52,671 nucleotides of DNA from JAQCEJ01 sp040881995 (GTDB taxonomy: Bacteria > Planctomycetota > Planctomycetia > Planctomycetales > Planctomycetaceae). Where the stretch lies: assembly GCA_040881995.1 (NCBI GenBank), contig JBBECD010000258.1:1-52671 (forward strand), in the 5' to 3' direction. Of the stretch, positions 1-7,783 are shown in pieces. Position numbers and translations under genes: made by a program. Each line of letters opens with the position of its first letter. Within the stretch, counting starts at the first letter, position 1. The notes below the pieces were generated by a model that did not search any database, was not told the origin of the DNA, and worked only from the letters and a program-made list of their open reading frames with translations.

Positions 1-604
1 TGATGCTTTTGAGCGCGCAAGGCTTGGTTTTGCGCGCGTTTCGTGCGCGCATTTTGCATTTCAAACACGTTTTTTCGCAGTTGTTTGCCGACGCAGACTT
101 CCCTTTCCCCCTATTCTCTAACCCAATTTGTTCAAGAATCGCCGTGTTTGGCGGGGGTGGGTGATTTTGTGTTACCAGGTTTATCTCAACTACCTGGATT
201 GATGGCCGGAGAGGCACTTCACCGACAAAAGTCACCAAATTCGGTGCGCGCGAGGACGTACGCACGCAGCGCGCATTTGCGCGCACCGGCGTAGCCTTCG
301 CAAGGGCTGACGGTGCAAGGAGTTCGATTCCAGACATGACATCGATTTCGGCGCGCTTTTTCCGCTGAATTGCGCGCAAAGTGCGCAAAAAGTGTCGATT
401 TTCATCGTTTTTCGCGGTTTTGGGCGCTTTTTTCTGCGTTTTTGCGGTCGGAAGGCACCCTCATCCGGCCTTCGGCCACCTTCTCCCGGTGGGAGAAGGG
501 TTTACGACGCGCGCACGGTGCGCTCAAAGTGCGCTGGAATGCGCATTTCGCTGCATTTTTGGTCGATTTTTGGCCGATTTTCGGTGTGCGATTTTCAGAC
601 GGCT
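1..604. other. GCGC-dense non-coding stretch
   Basis: No convincing gene is visible. The short open frames here have no family resemblance and no ribosome binding site. The stretch is unusually rich in TGCGC and GCGCGC words (for example near 14-18, 33-51, 246-286, 352-385, 508-545). It also contains one dispersed palindromic repeat at 457-500. It lies downstream of the truncated ceramidase-like gene and next to a parS-like site. Confidence 0.6.
457..500. repeat. Dispersed palindromic repeat, family C
   Basis: The copy reads ACCCTCATCCGGCC, then a GGCC-rich hairpin, then a CTTCTCCC/GGGAGAAG hairpin. Related copies occur at 20788-20830, 20938-20971, 27990-28028 and 41264-41298 in either orientation. 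Such intergenic palindromes are typical of REP-like elements; no transposase is nearby. Confidence 0.75.
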
Positions 605-620
605 TGTTTCACGTGAAACG
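605..620. other. parS-like site 1
   Basis: The sequence TGTTTCACGTGAAACG contains the perfect palindrome GTTTCACGTGAAAC. It matches the broadly conserved ParB-binding consensus TGTTTCACGTGAAACA at 15 of 16 positions. It lies in a gap about 100 bases past the end of the truncated ceramidase-like gene. A second site lies at 4302-4317. ParB loads on such sites to organise and segregate the origin region; that the site is used here is inferred. Confidence 0.8.
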
Positions 621-720
621 GGGGTCTGTTGTTGCGCGTGGGGAGGCCGGGTATCCCGGTTGGAGTGTTATCGCACGGCGAGTGCAAATCTTGAGCGAAA
701 AATCGGCAGAGGTCAGGTCG

Positions 721-1497
721 TCATGGATTGAGAAAATTGAAAAGGCGAATCCCCTCGCGATGATGAACTCCGCCGACTCCCTCTTGGCGGAAAATCGCTC
801 CCCCGCCGGCTTTCGCTTCGATCTTGTCGCACAGCGGGCCGACGAGATCGGGGCTGAGAATCCCCACGCCGGGGCCGAGCACTTCGGGATGGACGGCGTA
901 ATTCACCAGCGTGAAAATCGTCTTGTCGTCGCGGCCGACGGCTTGAATCACGCTCATCCGCCGGTCGTATAAATCGGGGGCATAGTAGTTGTACGCGATC
1001 TTCCCCTCCGCCTCGGCGGTCGCGATCTTGATCGACGCCGGCTGTAACCTGTCGAGGGCATCGTTGATCGCCTCGGCGGTTTTGGTGCAGACGAAATTCA
1101 TGTAATCGAGGTCGCCGGTATGGCCTCCTTTGCCGTCGGGGAAGGCATAACAGTCGGGCGAACTATGCCCATGCGTCGAGCCGATAAGAATGTTTTCGGC
1201 GGGGATGCGCGGCACGTTTTTTCGCACGCGATCGCCCAGCACAGAAGGGAACCCGAGCAGATCGAGGCTGACGATCGCCACGGTCGTCTCGCCTTTTTGC
1301 AGGACGACGGCCCGAGCGGTGATCTCGCCCCGTTTCTCGGTCGCCGGCCGCGTGGGACCGAGTCCGCCGGAGACCGGGAGGAGCGGATCGGGCGTGATGA
1401 CGCGGATGCCGGTGCCGACGTGCAGCGGCGGTTCGCCGGCGGTGTGGGCGATCGACGGGATGGCAATCAGAAAAGCAAAGAGAATTCGTCGGAGCAT
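721..1497 (-). pseudogene. Truncated neutral ceramidase-like hydrolase
   Basis: The 258-residue product has a signal peptide (about residues 1-20) and the N-terminal part of a neutral/alkaline non-lysosomal ceramidase-type domain. The metal-site motif STHGHSSPD is at residues 107-115. Planctomycete members of this family are usually well over 400 residues. Here family resemblance stops at about residue 231 (GGGAIF), followed by an unrelated tail and a stop. The other two reading frames do not obviously continue the homology, so a deletion or rearrangement is more likely than a single frameshift. The C-terminal half is missing, and activity is doubtful. The broken end lies about 100-180 bases from parS-like site 1. 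The intact ancestor would have been an exported amidohydrolase. Confidence 0.7.
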
Positions 1498-1531
1498 GAT
1501 GAAACCCTTCGGTACAGTTGAATTGTCGTCG

Positions 1532-1747
1532 TTAATCGCTGATGGAATTGTCGTCCGCCTTATTCTCGCGTAAGACGTGCCTGGCGAAAAGAGTTAACTT
1601 TATAGCACAGAACAACGCGAATACCGCGGCTACATGGGATTCGATAACTCGACAAGGTCCGATAACCACGCAATATAAGAGCTTCACGGCACCGTAACAC
1701 ATGACGAGTAATGCGATCGCCGTTACAAATTTTTGCGACTTGAACAT
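1532..1747 (-). CDS. Possible small two-helix membrane protein
   Basis: This is a 71-residue open frame with two hydrophobic segments (about residues 7-29 and 35-56) and a charged C-terminus. It lies between the antiporter and the truncated ceramidase-like gene on the same strand. No Shine-Dalgarno sequence is clear and no family is recognised. The hydrophobic pattern is its only support, so it could be a chance open frame. Confidence 0.35.
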   Translation of the reverse strand: MFKSQKFVTAIALLVMCYGAVKLLYCVVIGPCRVIESHVAAVFALFCAIKLTLFARHVLRENKADDNSISD

Positions 1748-1770
1748 TCAACTGATCCAATGTAACGCCG

Positions 1771-3588
1771 TCAGCGATCTTGGGACGCGACGCCAGCGTC
1801 GTCTTCCACCGGGGAGGGCTGCGTGGGGGGCATTAACAATTCGATCGTCAACGGGCCGCCGAACAGGTCTTCGCGGATGCGATCGCGCTCGCGCTCGATC
1901 TGTTCGGCGCTGGCGCCGAGTTGGCGCAATATGAACTCGGTCATCGTCAGGGCGACTTCCCCTTCCGCGGCGAAGACCGCATCGGCCCCCGCTTTGCGCA
2001 ACGCCAGGGCCTCCCGCAGATATGACGCCCGCACGAACACGCGGATTTTCGGATTCAACTCGCGAACCGCGCGAATCGATTCCTGACTCCCTCCCATCCC
2101 CGACGAACTGAGAATGAACGCGATCGCCCGTTCGGCTCCCGCTTCTTTAATGGTTTCGACATGCGTCGAATCGCCATAAACGGCGCGGAAGCCGTCCTCT
2201 CGCAAGCGGCGCACCGTGTCGAGATTCAATTCGATGATCGTCGGCTCGATGTGATTTTCCTTCAACAGGCGAACGAGAGTCCGGCCGACCGGCCCGTAAC
2301 CGACCACGATGGCCTGCTGCAATCGCCTGCCATCGTCGGATTCATCCCTCTCTCCGTTGTGCGGCACGGCGCCGCGCGAGCGGCTGTTCAACCAGCGACC
2401 GATTCGCGGAGACCGTTTGCACCACCCCTCCAACACGTCGATCAGCCGGTACAATATCGGATTCAAACTGATCGACACGATGGCGGCAGCAATGATCGCA
2501 TTGGTGATGTTATCCGAAAGGATTCCCAGATTCTGGCCGAGACCCGCCATGATGAAAGAAAACTCACCGATCTGTGCCAGCGCGACGGCGACGGACAGCG
2601 CGACCCGCAGCGGATATCTCAGCAATAAAACGATCGCCACGGCCGCCAGCGGTTTGCCGACGAGAATAATTCCCAGCGTGACGGCGATTAACGTCGGTTC
2701 TTCCAGCAGCAGCGTCGGCTGAAAGAGCATCCCCACCGAAACGAAAAACAGCACGGCGAACGCATCCCGCATGGGCAGGGCCTCCGACGCCGCGCGAGAA
2801 CTGAAGTCCGACTGGCCGACCACCATCCCCGCCAAAAACGCCCCCAATGCCATCGAGACGCCGAACAGTTTCGCGGCACCGACGGCGATCCCGAGGGCGA
2901 TCACCAGCACGGTCAAAGTGAACAGCTCGCGCGAGCGCGTCTCGGCCACGTGTTTTAACAGCCAGGGAATCACGCGGCCTCCGGCGACCACGACGAACAC
3001 CACCAACAGGCCGATCAGTAACAGCGATTTCCCCAGCGCGGCCGTCACGTCCATCGCATCGGCCGTCGCGGATTGAAAAACCGCCGGCAAGAGCACCAGC
3101 ACGAGCACGGTGAAAAGATCTTCCACGACCAGCCAGCCGAGGGCGATGTGTCCCGTGGGGGTATGCAATTCGTTGTTGTCGGTGAGGACGCGGAGCAGAA
3201 CCACCGTACTGGCGACGGAAATCGACAACCCCAGCACCAGCCCTGCCGACCACTTCCAGCCGAAGGCCCACGCCACGACGCAGCCCAACGCGGTCGTCAC
3301 CAGACTCTGGGCGATCGCCCCGGGAATCGCAATCCGGCGGACGGCCAGCAGTTCGTGGAAGTGAAAATGCAGACCGACGCCGAACATCAGCAATATCACG
3401 CCGATTTCGGCAAGCTGAAACGCCAGCTCGCGATTGGCCACAAAACCGGGCGTGCTCGGCCCGACGGCGATTCCGGCGAGCAAATAGCCGACGATGGGAG
3501 AGAGGCCCAGCCGGTGCGTACCATACCCGCAGAGCAGGGCTGCTCCGAGTCCGAGGGTCAACGTCATAATGAGTTCGAGATCGTGCAT
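1771..3588 (-). CDS. YbaL/KefB-type cation:proton antiporter with TrkA-N domain
   Basis: This is a CPA2-family monovalent cation:proton antiporter of the inner membrane. About residues 1-390 form the Na/H-exchanger domain with many transmembrane helices, including the conserved stretch EIGVILLMFGVGLHFHFHEL. About residues 420-550 form a TrkA-N Rossmann domain with nucleotide motif GYGPVGR. The sequence follows E. coli YbaL closely along its length, including the SVASTVVLLR and DAFAVLFFVSVGMLF regions. The frame is open upstream to 3624, but the internal ATG at 3588 (MHDLELIM) matches where YbaL-type proteins begin; neither start has a clear ribosome binding site. It probably exports K+ or Na+ under control of cytosolic nucleotides; the substrate is inferred. 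Confidence 0.9.
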   Translation of the reverse strand: MHDLELIMTLTLGLGAALLCGYGTHRLGLSPIVGYLLAGIAVGPSTPGFVANRELAFQLAEIGVILLMFGVGLHFHFHELLAVRRIAIPGAIAQSLVTTALGCVVAWAFGWKWSAGLVLGLSISVASTVVLLRVLTDNNELHTPTGHIALGWLVVEDLFTVLVLVLLPAVFQSATADAMDVTAALGKSLLLIGLLVVFVVVAGGRVIPWLLKHVAETRSRELFTLTVLVIALGIAVGAAKLFGVSMALGAFLAGMVVGQSDFSSRAASEALPMRDAFAVLFFVSVGMLFQPTLLLEEPTLIAVTLGIILVGKPLAAVAIVLLLRYPLRVALSVAVALAQIGEFSFIMAGLGQNLGILSDNITNAIIAAAIVSISLNPILYRLIDVLEGWCKRSPRIGRWLNSRSRGAVPHNGERDESDDGRRLQQAIVVGYGPVGRTLVRLLKENHIEPTIIELNLDTVRRLREDGFRAVYGDSTHVETIKEAGAERAIAFILSSSGMGGSQESIRAVRELNPKIRVFVRASYLREALALRKAGADAVFAAEGEVALTMTEFILRQLGASAEQIERERDRIREDLFGGPLTIELLMPPTQPSPVEDDAGVASQDR

Positions 3589-3660
3589 GGGCGAATGGTA
3601 TCGACCGCCCGAAGGCAGGTCCATCGCGGAGGAACGAAGAATTCCCGTAGTACAGAGGGG

Positions 3661-3693
3661 GTGGCTGGGGTCGAGGCTTTGCGAGTCCCCAGC
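3661..3693. repeat. GC-rich hairpin repeat
   Basis: GCTGGGG (3664-3670) and CCCCAGC (3687-3693) form a short inverted repeat around a loop. It lies in the roughly 200-base gap upstream of the antiporter gene and resembles other short dispersed palindromes in this window. Confidence 0.45.
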
Positions 3694-3731
3694 GAAGCGA
3701 CATCACTCGCACAAGGCAGAAGCTGGCGGCT

Positions 3732-3854
3732 TCACGATCGCATCACTTCCTTCAAGCGATGAGATTCATGAGAAGAACGGGAAGCATTGGAATCATGAAT
3801 TTCATCACGCCCATGCGCCCCATCATTCCCATTGGCTTCCGATCGGTTCTTCAT
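3732..3854 (-). CDS. Possible 40-residue ORF overlapping the hsdM stop
   Basis: An ATG at 3854 overlaps the TGA of the hsdM remnant (ATGA) and opens a 40-codon frame with a polar, His/Ser-rich product. Another frame of the same DNA encodes a Met-rich hydrophobic peptide. The DNA also forms an imperfect inverted repeat. The coupling is typical of operon neighbours, but no family is recognised. The frame could be a decayed member of the former restriction operon or chance. Confidence 0.2.
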   Translation of the reverse strand: MKNRSEANGNDGAHGRDEIHDSNASRSSHESHRLKEVMRS

Positions 3855-4300
3855 AACAGCCCCCGAATGGTTTCCAGTACTTTCGCGCTCTCGGCGTCAA
3901 ACGCGGCGATTTCATCCAGAATCGCTTCGGGGCTGTATCCCTGATTGAATCTTATTCTTGATCTCGCCGAAGATCTCGCCGATCTTGTACTCGATCGTAT
4001 TCGGCCCGCTGGCATTTTGCTTGAAGTCGTGGAGGTAGGGGAAGAGCTTGCCGTTGACGAAGTCGCGGAGATCGTCGCCGGTGAGGGCTTTGTTGTGGTC
4101 GATGTGGCCGGTTTTGTCTTTCGGCGCGGCCCAGGCATCCCAGCGGTACGGCTTATCGAGAATGTAGGAGGATTTCTTCCCTTCAAGCTCGGCCTCGGCG
4201 GCTTTTTCGTGTTCCAGCGCATTGAGGTACTTGAGGAACAGCAGCCAGGAGAATCCCTCAGCTTTCCCACTTACTCGCGTATCTTGTTGATTATCAGATA
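3851..4300 (-). pseudogene. hsdM: Decayed type I restriction-modification methylase subunit (hsdM)
   Basis: Read on the minus strand, about 4290 to 3942 encodes a clear HsdM N-terminal helical (N12) segment: SGKAEGFSWLLFLKYL, later ALTGDDLRDFVNGKLFPYL, and IEYKIGEIFGEIKNKIQSG. At about 3938 one extra base (GGG-A-TAC) shifts the frame. The next frame continues GYSPEAILDEIAAFDAES to a stop at 3851, resembling the extreme C-terminus of HsdM. The whole methyltransferase core (SAM-binding and NPPF/Y motifs, roughly 350-400 residues) is absent, as is a convincing start. This fits an internal deletion joining N- and C-terminal remnants. No hsdS or hsdR is nearby. It was once a DNA adenine methylase subunit and cannot be functional now. 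Confidence 0.8.
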
Positions 4301-4301
4301 C

Positions 4302-4317
4302 CGTTTCACGTGAAACG
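4302..4317. other. parS-like site 2
   Basis: CGTTTCACGTGAAACG is a perfect 16-base palindrome with the ParB-binding core GTTTCACGTGAAAC. It lies immediately upstream of the recognisable start of the hsdM remnant and about 140 bases before the first PSCyt1 gene. With site 1 it brackets a 3.7-kb segment. Binding by ParB is inferred from the consensus. Confidence 0.8.
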
Positions 4318-4459
4318 CCACATACGCTAACGATTTTTGGACGGGGCGGTTTCGTGCTTTATCCCTCCCGGCCAAGAGGGTACAATAGTGGGGGGCCGTT
4401 CTTGCCTGGTTGTCATGCCATTTTGCCTTCCGAAATCGCCTTTTTTCAGTGAGTGTGTC

Positions 4460-7400
4460 ATGAATAGGGTCTGCCGTTCGTCGTGGAAGTTCTTGTTCTT
4501 CGCGGTCTTCGGTCTGGTCGTCTCACCGGCGATCGCCGACGAACCGCTGACGTTCAACGGCGACATTCGGCCGATTCTGGCGGCGAATTGTTTTGCGTGT
4601 CATGGGTTGGATGCCAAGCAGCGGCAAGCCGACTTGCGGCTGGATGTCGCCGAGGGGGCGTTGGCCGATCGCGACGGGAACGTTGCGATCAAGCCGGGGG
4701 ACGTGGCCAATAGTCTGGTCTGGCAGCGGATTGCCTCTGCCGACGCCGACGTGATGATGCCGCCGCCCGATTCGAAGAAATCGTTAACCGATACCGAGAA
4801 GGAGACGATCCGCCGCTGGATCGAGCAGGGGGCGGGGTATCAGAAGCACTGGGCGTTCGAGACGCCGAACTCGCCCGATGTTCCCCTGGTCGATCATCCC
4901 GGCTGGTCGAAGAATCCGGTCGATCGGTTTTTGCTTGCCCGGCTGGAGCAGGAACATCTCACGCCGCGGCCCGAGGCCGATCGCTCGACGCTGATTCGCC
5001 GGGTGGCGTTCGCGTTGACGGGTTTGCCGCCGACGCCGAATGAAGTGGCGGAGTACCTCGCCGATCAATCGCCCGAAGCGTACGAAAATGTGGTCGATCG
5101 TTATCTCTCTTCGCCGCGGTACGGTGAAGAGATGGCCCGGCATTGGCTCGACGTCGCCCGTTACGCCGACACGCACGGCCTGCATCTCGACAACGAGCGG
5201 ACGATGTGGGCGTACCGCGACTGGGTGATCGCGGCGTTCAACGAGAACAAGCCGTTCGATGAATTTACGATCGAGCAGTTGGCGGGCGACTTGTTGCCGG
5301 AGCCGACGAACGATCAACTGATCGCGACAGGCTTCAATCGCTGCAACGTGACGACGAGCGAAGGAGGGTCGATCGACAAGGAGTTTCTGTATCGCTACGC
5401 CGTCGACCGCACGAGCACGGCGATTCAAGTCTGGATGGGGCTGACCGGCGGGTGCGCGGTGTGTCACGACCACAAGTTCGACCCGCTGACGACGCGGGAA
5501 TTCTATTCGCTGTATTCGTTCTTCTACTCCGCCGCCGACCCCGCGATGGACAAGAACATCGACTACACCGACCCGTTCTTCAAGATGGCGACGCCCGAGC
5601 AGGAAGCGGAAACCGCCGCGCTGCAAGCGCAGGAAGCCGACGCGAAGCGCCTGTTCGACGAGGCGGTCGCGCAGTTCAACTATCAAGACCCGGCGACGAT
5701 CGCCGTCGCACAGCAGGGACCGGAACCGGTCGAGCCGACGAAAATCGCCGTTGCCGATGTCTGGCTCGACGATCTCTTTCCGCAAGACTCGGCGACGAGC
5801 TGTTCGTCACGAAACCAATCGATCTGGAGCACGGCGGCGGTGATCGAACCGGCGCTGGGCAAGCGCTCGCTGCGGCAAGCGAGTGCGAACAACTATCACG
5901 ATAAGTTCAGCAGTCCGGTCGTGCCGTGGATTGTTCCGGAGAAACCGACGTTGTCGGTGTCGGTACGGCTTGACGCCGGTTCGGTGCCGCAGTCGCTCCG
6001 CATTGAGATCACGACGAACAAGGCGAATCGCAAGTACGTCTGGTCGCCGGCGAGTGCGGATGCCGATCGCATCGGTGCGTTGCCGACGCCGGGCCAGTGG
6101 ACGCGGCTGGAAATTCCCGCCGAGAAACTCGGTCTTGGGGCAGGGGAGACGGTGACCGGCGTCACGCTGGCGCAGTTCGGCGGCAAGGTGTGGTGGGACG
6201 GCTTGATGATCTCGGGCGAGGTCAACCCGGCGAGCGATCCGCGAAACTCGTTCACCGTCTGGACTCAATCACGCAAGGACAAAGACACGCCCGGCGTGCC
6301 CAAAGAACTGAGCGAGTTACTGAAAAAGGGACTCGACGAAAGCACGACCGACGAACAACGCCGGCAACTGCTCGCGCATTATCTCGCAACGATTCATCGC
6401 CCGGCGGCTGAATCGGAACTTGCACAACGACAGTACGCCTGGCTCGCCGCCCGCGCGGCGAGAACGACGCTGGAGGAATCGATTCCGGGGACGTTCATCT
6501 TCAAAGAACTCGAAGAACCTCGCGACGCGTTCGTGATGTTGCGCGGCCAGTACGATAAGCCCGATGAACTGGTCGAGCCGACGGTCCCGGCGATTTTCCC
6601 GGCGCTCAACAAAGCCGAGCCCGACAAGCGAGCGACGCGGCTCGATCTCGCGCACTGGTTGCTCTCGCCGGAACATCCGCTGACGGCCCGCGTGACGGTG
6701 AACCGGTACTGGCAACAATTCTTTGGGTCCGGTCTCGTGAAGACGAGCGACGATTTCGGTTCGCGCGGCGATGTGCCGAGTCATCCGGAGTTGCTCGACT
6801 GGCTGGCGGTGCATTATCGAGAGAGCGGTTGGGACACGAAGGCCTTCGTGCGGATGCTCGTCACGTCGGCGGCGTTCAGGCAGGAGCCCCGATTGACGCC
6901 CGAGCTGCGCGAGCGCGATCCGGAGAACCGTTTGTACGCGCGCGGGCCGCGGTTCCGTCTCGATGCCGAGCAGATTCGCGACAATGCCCTGTACGTCGGC
7001 GGGCTGATCAATCTCGAAATGGGAGGCCGGGGAGTCAACAGTTACCAGCCGCCGAATATCTGGGAGCCGGTCGGCTACACCGACAGCAACACGCGGTATT
7101 ACTTGCAGGATCACGGCGGCGACTTGTATCGCCGCAGCATTTACACGTTCCTCAAGCGGACGGCCCCGCCGCCGTTCATGAGCAACTTCGACGCCCCGAA
7201 CCGCGAGCAGTTTTGTTCGCGGCGCGAGCGCAGCAACACGCCTCTGCAGGCGCTGCAACTGATGAACGACACGCAGCACTTCGAAGCGGCGCGCGCCTTC
7301 GCCGAGCGGATGTTGACTGAAGGGGGGACGACTCCCGCCGAGCGAATTTCGTTCGCCTATCGAGCCGTCCTCTCGCGCGAGCCGGATGGCGACGAACTGG

Positions 7401-7585
7401 GCATCGTCGCAGCAACGCTGGACCAGTATCTCTCGCGGTACAAGAACGATGTCCCGGCCGCGAAGGAAGTCATCGCTGTGGGTGAATCGACGCCGAACGA
7501 AAATTTTGAACCGACCGAACTCGCGGCGTATACGCTGATCGCGAATTTGATTTTGAATCTCGACGAGACGGTGACGCGGAATTAG
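4460..7585 (+). CDS. PSCyt1/DUF1549/DUF1553 heme protein
   Basis: A large exported planctomycete protein (1041 residues). A signal peptide (about 1-26) is followed by a PSCyt1 cytochrome-like domain with heme motif CFACH at residues 44-48. DUF1549 (PSCyt2) follows from about 130 to 370 and has a second CxxCH (CAVCHDHKFDP). A middle β-rich region comes next, then DUF1553 (PSD1) from about residue 700 to the end, including ARVTVNRYWQQFFGSGL. The frame is open upstream to 4337; the ATG at 4460 is chosen because the signal peptide begins there. The DUF1501 gene follows, the usual partner in planctomycetes. Periplasmic redox or polymer-processing functions have been proposed for this family, but its reaction is unknown. 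Confidence 0.9.
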   Translation: MNRVCRSSWKFLFFAVFGLVVSPAIADEPLTFNGDIRPILAANCFACHGLDAKQRQADLRLDVAEGALADRDGNVAIKPGDVANSLVWQRIASADADVMMPPPDSKKSLTDTEKETIRRWIEQGAGYQKHWAFETPNSPDVPLVDHPGWSKNPVDRFLLARLEQEHLTPRPEADRSTLIRRVAFALTGLPPTPNEVAEYLADQSPEAYENVVDRYLSSPRYGEEMARHWLDVARYADTHGLHLDNERTMWAYRDWVIAAFNENKPFDEFTIEQLAGDLLPEPTNDQLIATGFNRCNVTTSEGGSIDKEFLYRYAVDRTSTAIQVWMGLTGGCAVCHDHKFDPLTTREFYSLYSFFYSAADPAMDKNIDYTDPFFKMATPEQEAETAALQAQEADAKRLFDEAVAQFNYQDPATIAVAQQGPEPVEPTKIAVADVWLDDLFPQDSATSCSSRNQSIWSTAAVIEPALGKRSLRQASANNYHDKFSSPVVPWIVPEKPTLSVSVRLDAGSVPQSLRIEITTNKANRKYVWSPASADADRIGALPTPGQWTRLEIPAEKLGLGAGETVTGVTLAQFGGKVWWDGLMISGEVNPASDPRNSFTVWTQSRKDKDTPGVPKELSELLKKGLDESTTDEQRRQLLAHYLATIHRPAAESELAQRQYAWLAARAARTTLEESIPGTFIFKELEEPRDAFVMLRGQYDKPDELVEPTVPAIFPALNKAEPDKRATRLDLAHWLLSPEHPLTARVTVNRYWQQFFGSGLVKTSDDFGSRGDVPSHPELLDWLAVHYRESGWDTKAFVRMLVTSAAFRQEPRLTPELRERDPENRLYARGPRFRLDAEQIRDNALYVGGLINLEMGGRGVNSYQPPNIWEPVGYTDSNTRYYLQDHGGDLYRRSIYTFLKRTAPPPFMSNFDAPNREQFCSRRERSNTPLQALQLMNDTQHFEAARAFAERMLTEGGTTPAERISFAYRAVLSREPDGDELGIVAATLDQYLSRYKNDVPAAKEVIAVGESTPNENFEPTELAAYTLIANLILNLDETVTRN

Positions 7586-7605
7586 CTGGAGCACAACCGA
7601 ATCCC

Positions 7606-7772
7606 CTCGTTCCCAAGCTCCGCTTGGGAACGCATTTCCGCGAAGCTCCCGCTTCGCACGATGCTCTAAAAGACAGTCCACTTCGGACGAAACGAGTTCG
7701 GCCTTCTTTTTCGAAATTCGGTAAGCGGAGCTTCCAAGACTTGCGTTCCCAAGCGGGAGCTTGGGAACGAGG
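7606..7772. repeat. Pair of inverted family B repeats
   Basis: The unit CTCGTTCCCAAGCTCCGC plus its palindromic completion TTGGGAACGC is at 7606-7633, followed by a GCGAAGCTCCCGCTTCGC hairpin at 7640-7657. An inverted copy is at 7743-7772. Further copies lie at 10868-10920, 22515-22567 and 41356-41407. The downstream copy ends in GAGGAG (7769-7774), which can serve as the Shine-Dalgarno sequence of the DUF1501 gene starting at 7784. Confidence 0.75.
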
Positions 7773-7783
7773 AGATGAAATCG

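Noticed and set aside
43..972. Open frames in the first kilobase on the plus strand
   Set aside because: They overlap repeats and the truncated ceramidase gene, have no Shine-Dalgarno sequence and give compositionally odd products.
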